DNA of 64,000 bases from an uncultured Macellibacteroides sp. (lineage in GTDB: Bacteria; Bacteroidota; Bacteroidia; Bacteroidales; Tannerellaceae). A program made the position numbers and the translations under genes. Below the pieces are notes generated by a model. That model was not told where the DNA came from. It saw nothing but the letters and a program-made list of their open reading frames with translations, and searched no databases. Each line of letters starts with the position of its first letter. Positions within the stretch are counted from its first letter, which is position 1. The DNA lies in NCBI RefSeq assembly GCF_963667135.1, contig NZ_OY762974.1, forward strand, positions 2,728,001-2,792,000, given 5' to 3'. This document shows, piece after piece, positions 27,564 through 35,511 of the stretch.

Positions 27564-30166
27564 TATTTTCGGCTTGTTTTTATGCGAATATTATTAGCTC
27601 TGTTTACCGATTTCTCAATGTGACCATATTTGATGGTTACTCCTTTCTTCTCGAGGCTGGAAAGAAGAGAAATAAGGCGGTTGTTTAATCGTTTTGTTTC
27701 CGGATCCGGAACATTGGCATTGGATGCACTTCCGGAAATTTGAGTTATCTGATCGTACTTTCCTTCGGCACGTTGAAAGACACGGCGATCGCGGGCGTCG
27801 TTGATTGCCTGAACCATGATTGGATAACGGATATCCTTCTTTAGCATTTCCATATCCGGAGTGGAAATAATTAGTTCGCCACCGTGTTCGCTAATTAAAG
27901 AGGGGTTTTCGATAATTCCGGATTGAGGCGTTCCGATATAGGGTACGTTCCGGTACTGATGACCGTCTGTTGATCCGATAACGTCGTACTTTCCTTCGGC
28001 GCGCTGGGGAACGATGGTGTTTACTGTTCCTTGGGATGTAGTACTGGAGGTTGAACTTTCGGAGCCAATGTTACCGACCATACTCCCTACTACTGATTTG
28101 ACTGCGGCGAAAGCAGCCTCGATAAGCCCGGTTAGAATTGCTGCACGTGCAAGCCCAGCTGCTCCAAAGGTTAAAATGGAGTCTGGAGTTGCAAGGGATT
28201 GCATTGTCGCGCCGGCAATAGCCATTTGTGCTTGTACTTTTAGATAGTCCAGACCCATATTAATAATGGAAACCATCGATTGTTTTATCATATCATCGTT
28301 TCCGGCCAGTGCTCCGCCAATGATTCCACCCATTTCGGTAGAGAATGCGGTGGCGAGTTGTACCATCTCCTGGCGTTGCTTAAGCTCGAGTTCTTTTTCT
28401 TTGGCGTACTCTGCCTGTTTAATCTTAAGGTTCTGCTCAGAGATTTTCTTAAGATTCTCTGATTCTTTTTTCTGAATTGAAGTGATAGAAATTTCCTTTG
28501 CCTTTTCCAACTCTACCCCTTTAATGGAAAATTGTTCGCGCATTTTTATGGCGTAGTCGGCTATTTTTTGTTCGATTTCCTTGCGCTTGCTTTCTTCCAG
28601 TCCATAGATGGATAACTTACGCCTAAGGCTTTCAAGTTCAAGTTCCTCGATCTGCTTGTTGTAATTAGATTTATCAATCAGGCCTCCGGCATATTGTTTA
28701 GCCAGGGCAATCTTTTCATCTGCGATACCTTGATCTACAGATTTTACTTTATCTTCAATGGCTTTTTTATTGGCTTCAGTTTGTTTTTTCCGGGATTCGA
28801 TAGCCTCTTTTGCCGACTGATCGGCCATTTCTTTTATGGTAGAACTCACACTTGTTTGAACCTTGCGAAGCCCTGTTGTTGTTTTGATGTCGATCTGGTC
28901 TAAATTTACCATAGAATCGACAAAGGCGCTTACGAGTGTATCGTTTCCTTTATTGTATTTTGACACAATACGATAGGCCTCTTCTATTCCTGGAGTACTT
29001 TTTACAATGTTGTCTATCTGCTTTCTGATCGATGCCGTTTCTTTTTCCATTGAAGCGGTATTTGATAGCGATGAACCAAACATTCCGGATCCACCGGAAT
29101 ATGATTGTACCCTGGCATTCTTTAATTTCTTTTCTAGTTCGATCCGTTCGTTCGCAGCTAATATTGCTTCTCGATTTCCTTCGTAGTTTTCGATGAAATA
29201 TTTGCGTTCAGCTTCGGTCATTCCTGTGATTGATTCGAGCTGTTTTGTTGCAGCTTCGATTTTTTGATTAGCAATGCTTTTTTCTTGTTCGGCCTGTTGG
29301 TTGGTAAGTTTAATGATTTGATCGCCGATTGCCTTACGTTCTTCAAGAGACTTATTTGCATCACGTAGTGAGGTTTTAAGTTCTTCGATTTCGGCCTGGA
29401 CGCGAGTGTCGGTAATACGAAAGGAGTTTTGACGTTCGAACAATTCATCCAGTATATTTGTAACTTCTTTACCTACTGTGTACGCTTTTGCCAGGTTATC
29501 CAGAAAGTTTGAAAAGTCCATTGTTGCCAGTGATACCCGAACATAAGTCAATGCATTGTTCAGTCCACCGAGGACGGCTGCAAAAGCATCGCCAGTTGCA
29601 TTGTTGCTGTTTATAATCTTTTCTAAAGAGAATAGCTCTGTTACGACGGCTGCTGCCTTTGTTGCATAGTTTATGAGTAGGCCAACACCGGTAGCTTTTA
29701 CCGCATTAAAATCGAATAAAGTTCGTTCGGCACTTTTTGTGTTTGTTTTTAAAGTGCCCATCTGATCTTTTGTGGCCTTTAGTTCTTTATCAAGCCGTGC
29801 GTATTCTTCAGGTTGGAGAGCTTTTGCAGTTGAATTTAATTGCCGTTCGAGTTCCTGGGCACGTTTCTTAAGCTGGCCCATGGTCATGTTTTCCAGTCCG
29901 AGCGTTTTTTCGTGTTGTGATATCTTTTGGCGGTTGATTTCGAGCGCATCATTATTTTGCTTAAGGGATTTATTGAGGTTATTCCACTCCGAGGTATTTT
30001 TCTTTCCCTGTTCTTCTAGCTCGCGCATGCGAAGACGGGTATCTTTATTCGATTTTTCTAACTCCTTATTTTCTTTTGCAAGGTCGTTTATAGACTTTTG
30101 TGCCCCGCTAGCATCAAGTGATAGGATGAGCTTGATTTCGTCGTCTGTGAGTCTTGATTTGGCCAT
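27563..30166 (-). CDS. Tail tape-measure protein
   Basis: An 867-residue protein with the typical tape-measure make-up: long charged coiled coils (about 20-140, 255-480 and 485-610), then a Gly/Ala-rich hydrophobic region near 625-715 (GGIIGGALAG, MAIAGATMQ, SVVGSMVGN) that may insert into the host membrane, and a polar C-terminus. Tape-measure length sets tail length; this predicts a fairly short flexible tail. It lies 3 bp after the preceding gene. Confidence 0.88.
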   Translation of the reverse strand: MAKSRLTDDEIKLILSLDASGAQKSINDLAKENKELEKSNKDTRLRMRELEEQGKKNTSEWNNLNKSLKQNNDALEINRQKISQHEKTLGLENMTMGQLKKRAQELERQLNSTAKALQPEEYARLDKELKATKDQMGTLKTNTKSAERTLFDFNAVKATGVGLLINYATKAAAVVTELFSLEKIINSNNATGDAFAAVLGGLNNALTYVRVSLATMDFSNFLDNLAKAYTVGKEVTNILDELFERQNSFRITDTRVQAEIEELKTSLRDANKSLEERKAIGDQIIKLTNQQAEQEKSIANQKIEAATKQLESITGMTEAERKYFIENYEGNREAILAANERIELEKKLKNARVQSYSGGSGMFGSSLSNTASMEKETASIRKQIDNIVKSTPGIEEAYRIVSKYNKGNDTLVSAFVDSMVNLDQIDIKTTTGLRKVQTSVSSTIKEMADQSAKEAIESRKKQTEANKKAIEDKVKSVDQGIADEKIALAKQYAGGLIDKSNYNKQIEELELESLRRKLSIYGLEESKRKEIEQKIADYAIKMREQFSIKGVELEKAKEISITSIQKKESENLKKISEQNLKIKQAEYAKEKELELKQRQEMVQLATAFSTEMGGIIGGALAGNDDMIKQSMVSIINMGLDYLKVQAQMAIAGATMQSLATPDSILTFGAAGLARAAILTGLIEAAFAAVKSVVGSMVGNIGSESSTSSTTSQGTVNTIVPQRAEGKYDVIGSTDGHQYRNVPYIGTPQSGIIENPSLISEHGGELIISTPDMEMLKKDIRYPIMVQAINDARDRRVFQRAEGKYDQITQISGSASNANVPDPETKRLNNRLISLLSSLEKKGVTIKYGHIEKSVNRANNIRIKTSRK

Positions 30167-30169
30167 GAT

Positions 30170-30634
30170 TTATCTTCCTTTTGCTTTGTTGTATTCTATT
30201 CCGAAATTTGATTCTTTGTACGTTAGTGCATCTCGAATACCTTTTTCTACCCGAGATGTTACGTGTTCTCCATAATCGTATTTAATTGCCGGGAATGTTT
30301 CGCGGTAGAATATACCCCATACCTGGGCATTATAGATACGCCAGTTGCCGTTACGCTTCATGTCAAGGAATCGCATCTGTTTCACGATGGTTGCTGTAAA
30401 CATGAAATCGAGACCGGCTGTTACAATTCGTATTTGAGGATGGTCAAGTATTTCTTCCATTTGACCGGTACGTCGTTGAATATTGTTTCCCAAACGAGAA
30501 TATTGGGTGTCTTTGGTTCCGGAATGGAATAGCTTCTTTTGGTATATGTCTCGCTGGGCCTGGTTTATTTTAGTAAAACCGGCTTGAACTTTTTCGATAA
30601 TAAAATCTTGTTTTACGATACCATCTGTAATCAT
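30170..30634 (-). CDS. Hypothetical tail gene upstream of tape measure
   Basis: A 154-residue protein with no recognised domain. It is mixed alpha/beta with many Arg/Lys and aromatic residues (NWRIYNAQVWGIFYRE). It heads the tape-measure unit, 16 bp after the -7 element of a late promoter. Position fits a tail-completion or tail-chaperone role, but this is only inference. Confidence 0.6.
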   Translation of the reverse strand: MITDGIVKQDFIIEKVQAGFTKINQAQRDIYQKKLFHSGTKDTQYSRLGNNIQRRTGQMEEILDHPQIRIVTAGLDFMFTATIVKQMRFLDMKRNGNWRIYNAQVWGIFYRETFPAIKYDYGEHVTSRVEKGIRDALTYKESNFGIEYNKAKGR

Positions 30635-30649
30635 GATCGGCTTTTTTAG

Positions 30650-30684
30650 CGAAATTACAGAGGTAGGATAGGAGGGGAAAGGAC
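30650..30684 (-). promoter_or_regulatory. Late promoter, tape-measure unit
   Basis: GTCCTTT (30678-30684), exactly 20 bp, TAATTTCG (30650-30657). The preceding T-run belongs to the terminator at 30685-30727. Confidence 0.75.
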
Positions 30685-30727
30685 AAAAAAAAGGCTCTCC
30701 TTATTGTGGTGTACGGGAGAGCCTTTT
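30685..30727 (-). terminator. Terminator of small-gene unit, abutting late promoter
   Basis: Arms AAAGGCTCTCC and GGAGAGCCTTT, ending in a run of T that continues into TTTGTCCTTT on the minus strand. Confidence 0.88.
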
Positions 30728-30732
30728 GGTAG

Positions 30733-30894
30733 TTACTTTTTGCTTCGGTAGATCATAAGGAATATAAGCACGCCTACAATTGGTGTTGCCGCAAATACAG
30801 CGAATGTGGCTACGGCCCATTGCTCTGTTGTTTTTGGCTGTAGAGCCACGATGCAGATGATACTTACGATGATGTATAATATGACTATTCCCAT
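30733..30894 (-). CDS. Small two-span membrane protein
   Basis: A 53-residue protein that gene callers would miss. It has two membrane segments (about 2-18 and 27-49) joined by a short polar turn (QPKTTEQ) and a basic end RSKK. The ATG at 30894 and TAA at 30733 are clear, and it is the last gene before a strong terminator. Size and topology resemble a class II holin, yet it lies outside the lysis cassette; it could be a second holin, an antiholin or a membrane modifier. Confidence 0.6.
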   Translation of the reverse strand: MGIVILYIIVSIICIVALQPKTTEQWAVATFAVFAATPIVGVLIFLMIYRSKK

Positions 30895-30921
30895 GATATT
30901 ATTTTTTTGCAAATGTAATAA

Positions 30922-31287
30922 CTATTCTTCTATTTCGAGACCGAACTTGTCGGCCAGGGCTTTGTTGATTACCTGGCGGCGTTGTTCTTCGTTTAGTCCA
31001 TTGAGGGCATCTTTGGCGCCTTTGCCGCCGGCCATTGCTTGGGTGTGTAGTGCGCGCTGGAGTTCGAAGTCGGCTTGTACATATCCGGTTTCGTAGGCTT
31101 CGTATTCGGCGGTGCAGGGAGTTTTCAGATTTATGATAAGCTGATTCTTTTCCTGGACTGTGAGCCTGTAGCGAAGCAGGGCAACGATTTGAGCTATTGA
31201 GAACTTAAGACGGCCACATTCTTCTATTACTTGAAGATTGCTCATTTCGCTGATGCCGGCTGAAGTGTTTTCGTTTTTTATTTCCAT
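30922..31287 (-). CDS. Hypothetical phage protein
   Basis: A 121-residue helical protein without a recognised domain. It has an acidic C-terminus (KFGLEIEE) and a central stretch rich in Ala/Gln/Gly. It belongs to the run of small genes 32,765-30,733 that share overlaps or tiny gaps. A tail-assembly or DNA-binding role cannot be separated from sequence alone. Confidence 0.6.
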   Translation of the reverse strand: MEIKNENTSAGISEMSNLQVIEECGRLKFSIAQIVALLRYRLTVQEKNQLIINLKTPCTAEYEAYETGYVQADFELQRALHTQAMAGGKGAKDALNGLNEEQRRQVINKALADKFGLEIEE

Positions 31288-31288
31288 A

Positions 31289-31540
31289 TTATACTTTAAG
31301 TTTTAAAATCATACTTTTTAATTCGGTTGTACTTTGGATATCTATGAGCGTAGATTTTGGTCCTTCATTTATAGATGTTCCTTCAGTAACATTTATTCCG
31401 ATCCACGCCCTGAGGGCTATGTAGTCGTCAAGAATACGGACTAGTTCGGTGGTCATCATGTTGTTTTCTTCCTGAAAACGGCGAATCGTATCGATCGTTT
31501 CTTCAGACAGCGTTATTCCGTTTATTTCTAACTTTTTCAT
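31289..31540 (-). CDS. Hypothetical small phage protein
   Basis: An 83-residue protein starting at ATG 31540, which overlaps the upstream gene's stop (ATGA). A longer reading from 31645 would overlap that gene heavily and is rejected. The helix LSEETIDTIRRFQEENNMM suggests a small coiled or DNA-binding helix; no family recognised. Confidence 0.6.
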   Translation of the reverse strand: MKKLEINGITLSEETIDTIRRFQEENNMMTTELVRILDDYIALRAWIGINVTEGTSINEGPKSTLIDIQSTTELKSMILKLKV

Positions 31541-31758
31541 GCCTCTTCCTCCCAAGTAAATATGTTTACCGCAAATGCATGTGGCTCCATGGAATTTGAA
31601 ATGATTGTTTCTGTCCAATCCCCGGACTTTCGAGACGTCATACACATTGGTTGATTATTCGGAATGTTGTTAATCCGGTTTATTACACTCTGTAATTTGT
31701 TCACGACCTGTTCTTTTGACTTAAAATATTCGGGGTGTTCGTTTATAGGGAGTATCAT
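31537..31758 (-). CDS. Hypothetical small phage protein
   Basis: A 73-residue acidic-ended protein (IFTWEEEA) with a helical N-terminal half (YFKSKEQVVNKLQSVINRI). Its stop overlaps the next start and its start overlaps the gene before it, so it is part of a translationally coupled chain. Function unknown. Confidence 0.6.
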   Translation of the reverse strand: MILPINEHPEYFKSKEQVVNKLQSVINRINNIPNNQPMCMTSRKSGDWTETIISNSMEPHAFAVNIFTWEEEA

Positions 31759-31988
31759 TGGTTACCTCCTTTCTTTGCTGAGAAGTAAAAATATACTGCT
31801 ACAGGGACAAATATGATACTTAGTACAGATAGGGCTGTGAATAATACGCTGGTGTATATTTTAGCGTCGTTGGTTGTTTTGCATTTGGTTATACCTCCGG
31901 GGAGACTGTTGTAAACGCTCATCATTCTTTGCCAGAAAGATTCTTTCTTCCCCGCTTTTATCTTGGTTTTTAATACTATTGGGTTCAT
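31755..31988 (-). CDS. Small single-span membrane protein
   Basis: A 77-residue protein with a basic N-terminal part and one hydrophobic segment near 46-69 (VLFTALSVLSIIFVPVAVYFY) followed by SAKKGGNQ. Overlaps the next gene by 4 bp. A membrane role such as superinfection exclusion is possible but not shown. Confidence 0.6.
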   Translation of the reverse strand: MNPIVLKTKIKAGKKESFWQRMMSVYNSLPGGITKCKTTNDAKIYTSVLFTALSVLSIIFVPVAVYFYFSAKKGGNQ

Positions 31989-32003
31989 AGTTTTTCTTTT
32001 TAA

Positions 32004-32765
32004 TTAGTTTGTAACAGCATTTGCACTTGGAAGCAGCCGGCTAAAGATAAACCTAACCGGTTGTTTAATTGCTCCGTTGGAGTTTTTTACTTCGGAGATG
32101 AGTTTCCAGATGGGGTGTCCTATCTGACCGTGGTTGGACAGGTTTAGCAGGGATTGGATATCTTCCTGCGAGGCATGCAGGGACTGCAGGTTACGCAGGA
32201 GGCCTTCGGTATTTCGCTGGGTGCCGTCGCCTGGCTTTTGTGTTTCGATCTTTTCGGTAACAATTTTTTCGCGCTCTTCAGACTCTGATCTGATCTGATT
32301 TTCGTTTAGTCTAGTCTTAATATTAATATAAGGTTCGGACTTAGGTAGTTGTTTTCTTTCACCTAGATCGGTGTTTTTGCTCTCGTTTCTGTTTGATTCT
32401 TCTGCTTTGCTATGACACTGTACCTGGCATTTTGCACGGTCTGATTCCTGGCAATTATCGCATCCGGCAAAGTGGTACATGGTCTTTTTTCCGTGTCCGG
32501 ATCCGCCGGGGATATGGAGAATAAGACTGGCATCGGCCAATGCTTTCCGAGCTGCTTTGTAGACTGGGAGTGATACTCCACATGTTGCTGCAGCACGTGA
32601 ATCTGCATGTGGAAATGATTCGGGCCATCCGAGAGTGTTAGCTACTTTGAGGAGATAAAAGAATACGCGCGTCTCTGTGGGGGAGAACTGGTAGGTTTCG
32701 TCTAATCGCCAGAAGCGATTAATGAGGCCGATGTATGAGGTCGGCCGGAGGTTTTTTTGATCCAT
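32004..32765 (-). CDS. Winged-helix-type phage protein (replication/regulatory)
   Basis: A 253-residue protein from ATG 32765; in-frame starts at 32786 (ATG) and 32804 (GTG) also exist. The N-terminal part (about 20-100) looks like a winged helix of phage replication initiators or helix-turn-helix regulators (SPTETRVFFYLLKVANTLG, SRAAATCGVSLPVYKAARKAL). The middle is highly polar, and the C-terminus (LLNLSNHGQIGHPIWKL to FIFSRLLP) resembles DnaD/DnaT-like tails. Inverted repeats cover its 5' region. It heads the only leftward phage unit between the late units that lacks the GTCCTTT promoter. Confidence 0.55.
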   Translation of the reverse strand: MDQKNLRPTSYIGLINRFWRLDETYQFSPTETRVFFYLLKVANTLGWPESFPHADSRAAATCGVSLPVYKAARKALADASLILHIPGGSGHGKKTMYHFAGCDNCQESDRAKCQVQCHSKAEESNRNESKNTDLGERKQLPKSEPYINIKTRLNENQIRSESEEREKIVTEKIETQKPGDGTQRNTEGLLRNLQSLHASQEDIQSLLNLSNHGQIGHPIWKLISEVKNSNGAIKQPVRFIFSRLLPSANAVTN

Positions 32766-32874
32766 TACTGAAGAAGTGTTTAGCATTAAGCGCCGTGGGA
32801 ACACGCTTTAATTCTTCTTTGGTGACAAAAAAAAGAACGGCCACCAATTCCCATGTCGCTAAACACTTCTTCAT
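32719..32874 (-). CDS. Possible small leader ORF overlapping the winged-helix gene
   Basis: A 51-codon frame with an ATG at 32874, starting MKKCLATWEL, that overlaps the winged-helix gene start by 47 bp in another frame. Its first and middle codons are formed by the two arms of an inverted repeat (32770-32784 and 32858-32872). It may be a regulatory leader peptide, or only a by-product of the repeat. Confidence 0.3.
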   Translation of the reverse strand: MKKCLATWELVAVLFFVTKEELKRVPTALNAKHFFSNGSKKPPADLIHRPH

Positions 32875-33007
32875 AAACGAGCGAACTCGAATGAAAAAAC
32901 CGGGACGGTAGCCGTCTTTATTTTAGATATCTTTTTAGAGGGCATAAAAAAAGCCCTAATAATTTGGGCAACTTACGTCGCTCGATAATACAAAGAAATG
33001 TTTAGCA
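32770..33007. repeat. Repeated GAAGAAGTGTTTAGC motif (three copies)
   Basis: A perfect 15-bp inverted pair at 32770-32784 and 32858-32872, plus a one-mismatch direct copy at 32993-33007. They lie around the 5' end of the winged-helix gene and are probably operator sites. Confidence 0.6.
32946..32975 (-). terminator. Terminator upstream of the winged-helix unit
   Basis: GCCC and GGGC arms with a run of seven T on the minus strand. It would stop leftward transcripts coming out of the cargo island. Confidence 0.6.
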
Positions 33008-33057
33008 CTGCAAATCTGCGTAATATTTTTCGTATGCGCAAATATAAGGGGGGAAAG

Positions 33058-33096
33058 TTTGCAAATTGCAAAGATTTTTCTTTGCAATTTGCAAAG
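33058..33096. promoter_or_regulatory. Tandem TTTGCAA-type palindromic operators
   Basis: Two near-identical palindromes CTTTGCAA-N-TTGCAAAG at 33057-33073 and 33080-33096, centred 23 bp apart, about two helical turns. A third copy is at 35341-35357. They resemble repressor operators. Confidence 0.6.
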
Positions 33097-33166
33097 AAGT
33101 TAGGGTTTGAATGGCGTTTTTTACATTGTTAGTAAAAATATTACCTCTTTAGATTTCTATTTGATG
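33075..33166 (+). repeat. Direct repeat copy A flanking the AIPR gene
   Basis: About 92 bp, from the T-run before CTTTGCAATTTGCAAAG to TTTGATG. It aligns with 35336-35429 with roughly four of five bases identical, including the shared stretch TTGAATGGCGTTTTTT. Confidence 0.75.
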
Positions 33167-33305
33167 AAGTATTTTTAGTTTATTCTCAGATTATGGATTA
33201 CCAGATTGTAGTGTACATAGTAATTATTCGGGCTAATTTTCGCTGCTATGTTAAGTTTTCCACATTCCTAATGAAATTATATAATTACTAATCTATTTAT
33301 TTTCT
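33167..33305. other. A/T-rich intergenic stretch upstream of AIPR gene
   Basis: No ORF, hairpin or repeat was seen here. It leads into the AIPR promoter. Confidence 0.5.
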
Positions 33306-33335
33306 TTTGATAACTGAAATAATATATTAAATTTG
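33306..33335 (+). promoter_or_regulatory. Promoter of AIPR gene
   Basis: TTTG (33306-33309), 18 bp, TAAATTTG (33328-33335); the -7 is a perfect consensus, 24 bp before the ATG. Confidence 0.7.
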
Positions 33336-33359
33336 TAGATTAACTATAAATTTAATATT

Positions 33360-35090
33360 ATGACCACTTATTTAGACATCTTTAAAAGCAGTAAACCTTT
33401 GATTGAAAAGTATGGAATCAATAAAGCTTATTTGGTATGGGTTATGGGATTGTATTTAGATTATTCAGAATTAAATGAGCTTGCAGACGAAAGCCTAACC
33501 GATGATACTAATGATAAAAAAATTGATTTTATTCGAATTGATTATGATAACAAAAAAATTGTCTTCGTTCAAGGTTACTTTTCTGAAAGAAAAATTGATG
33601 CCGCTCCATCAAATAAAGCTAGTGATTTAAATACTGCTGCAGCTTGGTTAATTTCAGGAAATATAGATGACATTCCTTCTCCCTTAAAGGAAATTATTAA
33701 AAATGCTAGAGAGGTTATATCAAGTAATGAAATTGAACAAATAGAATTATTGTATTTACATAATTTGCCTGAATCGGTTAATGTCGCTAAAGAGCTAAAA
33801 ACTGTAAAAGATCATTTGGAAAATGTATTAGCTAGCGATTCAATTACTGTAGTTTCTAAAGAGCTAGGTCTAAAAGAAACGCAATATTTATTTGATGAAC
33901 AATCTTCACAAATCATTATTAATGAATTAATTAATTGTCCTGCTAAGATTGAATTTGAAGAATCTGGTGATGGATGGAGTTCCGGAATAATGTCAGTACC
34001 AGGAGCTTGGTTAAGGCAACAGTATATTCAATATCAAGACAAATTATTTTCAGCAAACTACAGAGGGTTTTTAGGTATTTCGAAAAGAAAAAGAATAAAT
34101 ACAGGAATTAAAAGCACCGCAGAAAAGAAATCCACTAATTTTTGGGCGTATAATAATGGCATTACAATTTTAACTCATAATTATGAAAAGAAAGTCGGAA
34201 ATACGATTTTAACGGGAATGTCTATTATAAACGGTGCTCAAACAACAGGTTCTATTGGATCGCTAGATAGTACGATTAGTTTAGATGGAGTAAGGGTCTT
34301 GACACGAATAATAAAATGCAGTGATAGAACAACTATAGATGATATTGTTAAATTTAATAATACACAAAATAAAATAACAACTTGGGATAAGTTTAGTAAT
34401 GATACTAAACAGCTATCTTTATTGTCAGAGTTTACAAAACTAGGGCATGATTATAGCTTTAAAAGAGGATTTTCTAATAAAGAAGCTGAAATTAGTATAG
34501 AAAACAGTATGCAACCACTTATAGCATTTATTAGCAATTTTAATGATGCTAATAGAGGGAAAAATTCTTTATTTGAAAATGATAAGGCTTATAAAAATGC
34601 TTTTGAAGATGTTAAAGCAAGGCATATACTTCTTGTACATTGCATTAATAAGGCAATTGATAACATTAGGTTTAATTTAAAATTAAAGAAAAAACAAGGT
34701 ACAGATATTACGAATGATGACGAATTTATGCTAACCTTATTCACAAATCTAAGATTTAAGTTTTTTTTAATTGCAGTAGTTGGAGCTTCTATGGAAACAT
34801 TAATGGGGCGGCAGATTAATTTAAAATATTTATCCTTAACAAATGAATTTTCATATAAAAGCAATAAGGGTATTAATGATATAGTTGTGTCTATTCAGCC
34901 CATTATTGAAGTTATTCTTACTTTTACCTCAAAATATCTTGAAGGTAAAAATTACACAGAGCTCTTGAGGCAAGATGAAACATTAACTGATGTTTCTAAA
35001 CATGTTTCTTCGATGATTAATGCATCTAAAGTAATACCTGGTATGACTAACCAAATACAGGAATTTGCAAAACTCATATCAATAGAATGA
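33360..35090 (+). CDS. AIPR-family abortive-infection phage-resistance protein
   Basis: A 576-residue member of the AIPR family (abortive infection phage resistance). The signature block is FWAYNNGIT (261-269) followed by INGAQTT (290-296). The N-terminal part has strand-rich DFIRIDYDNKKIVFVQGYFS (about 56-75), which recalls the core of PD-(D/E)XK nucleases (Asp then Gln-Gly-Tyr), although the catalytic Lys is not clearly placed. It has its own promoter and terminator and is A/T-rich compared with phage genes. It is cargo, not a phage structural gene; the family is linked to abortive infection, the exact activity is unproven. Confidence 0.85.
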   Translation: MTTYLDIFKSSKPLIEKYGINKAYLVWVMGLYLDYSELNELADESLTDDTNDKKIDFIRIDYDNKKIVFVQGYFSERKIDAAPSNKASDLNTAAAWLISGNIDDIPSPLKEIIKNAREVISSNEIEQIELLYLHNLPESVNVAKELKTVKDHLENVLASDSITVVSKELGLKETQYLFDEQSSQIIINELINCPAKIEFEESGDGWSSGIMSVPGAWLRQQYIQYQDKLFSANYRGFLGISKRKRINTGIKSTAEKKSTNFWAYNNGITILTHNYEKKVGNTILTGMSIINGAQTTGSIGSLDSTISLDGVRVLTRIIKCSDRTTIDDIVKFNNTQNKITTWDKFSNDTKQLSLLSEFTKLGHDYSFKRGFSNKEAEISIENSMQPLIAFISNFNDANRGKNSLFENDKAYKNAFEDVKARHILLVHCINKAIDNIRFNLKLKKKQGTDITNDDEFMLTLFTNLRFKFFLIAVVGASMETLMGRQINLKYLSLTNEFSYKSNKGINDIVVSIQPIIEVILTFTSKYLEGKNYTELLRQDETLTDVSKHVSSMINASKVIPGMTNQIQEFAKLISIE

Positions 35091-35113
35091 TAATTATTAA
35101 TATAAGTTCTTTT

Positions 35114-35155
35114 AAATAGCTGATTAAATAGTTTTGATCGGCTATTTTCTTTTTT
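35114..35155 (+). terminator. Terminator after AIPR gene
   Basis: Arms AAATAGC-TGAT and GATCGGCTATTT around an A/T loop, then a TTTCTTTTTT run. Confidence 0.65.
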
Positions 35156-35212
35156 AGTTGTGCGATAATATTTATTTAAGAATAGTATACAGCCGCCTAT
35201 ATTTTAATATAA

Positions 35213-35313
35213 TCAGTAGTCTGTGTAGAAAAACGGACCTACCTTGTAAAAAGCGAGCTTTATCCAATGCTCTTCGGTAAGAATAATCTCTTCGGTATGT
35301 TTAGTCCATTAAA
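35213..35313 (-). pseudogene. Possible gene remnant beside repeat copy B
   Basis: An open stretch of about 32 codons with no start codon, reading TKHTEEIILTEEHWIKLAF and onward to a stop. It has a protein-like composition in an otherwise non-coding gap. It could be debris of an older cargo gene, or chance. Confidence 0.25.
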
Positions 35314-35335
35314 TATGGGGGCTAATTAGTAAATC

Positions 35336-35429
35336 TTTTTCTTTGCAAATTGCAAAGAACTTTGGGTTGAATGGCGTTTTTTTTATCTTATTAGTCTGAA
35401 TATTAATTCTTTAGATTTTTTATTTGATG
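35336..35429 (+). repeat. Direct repeat copy B flanking the AIPR gene
   Basis: Second copy of the 33075-33166 repeat, including one palindromic operator (35341-35357) and the ATTCTTTAGATTT to TATTTGATG end. Confidence 0.75.
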
Positions 35430-35511
35430 TGATCCTTGTTAAGGCTATTTCGTTATAAGATACGGCAAACACAAGTGTCTGTTTTGAGTCCTAAATTGAA
35501 GGACAATATGG

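Noticed and set aside
35091-35511. A gene between AIPR and HEPN
   Set aside because: Only a terminator, a short startless frame and repeat copy B are present.
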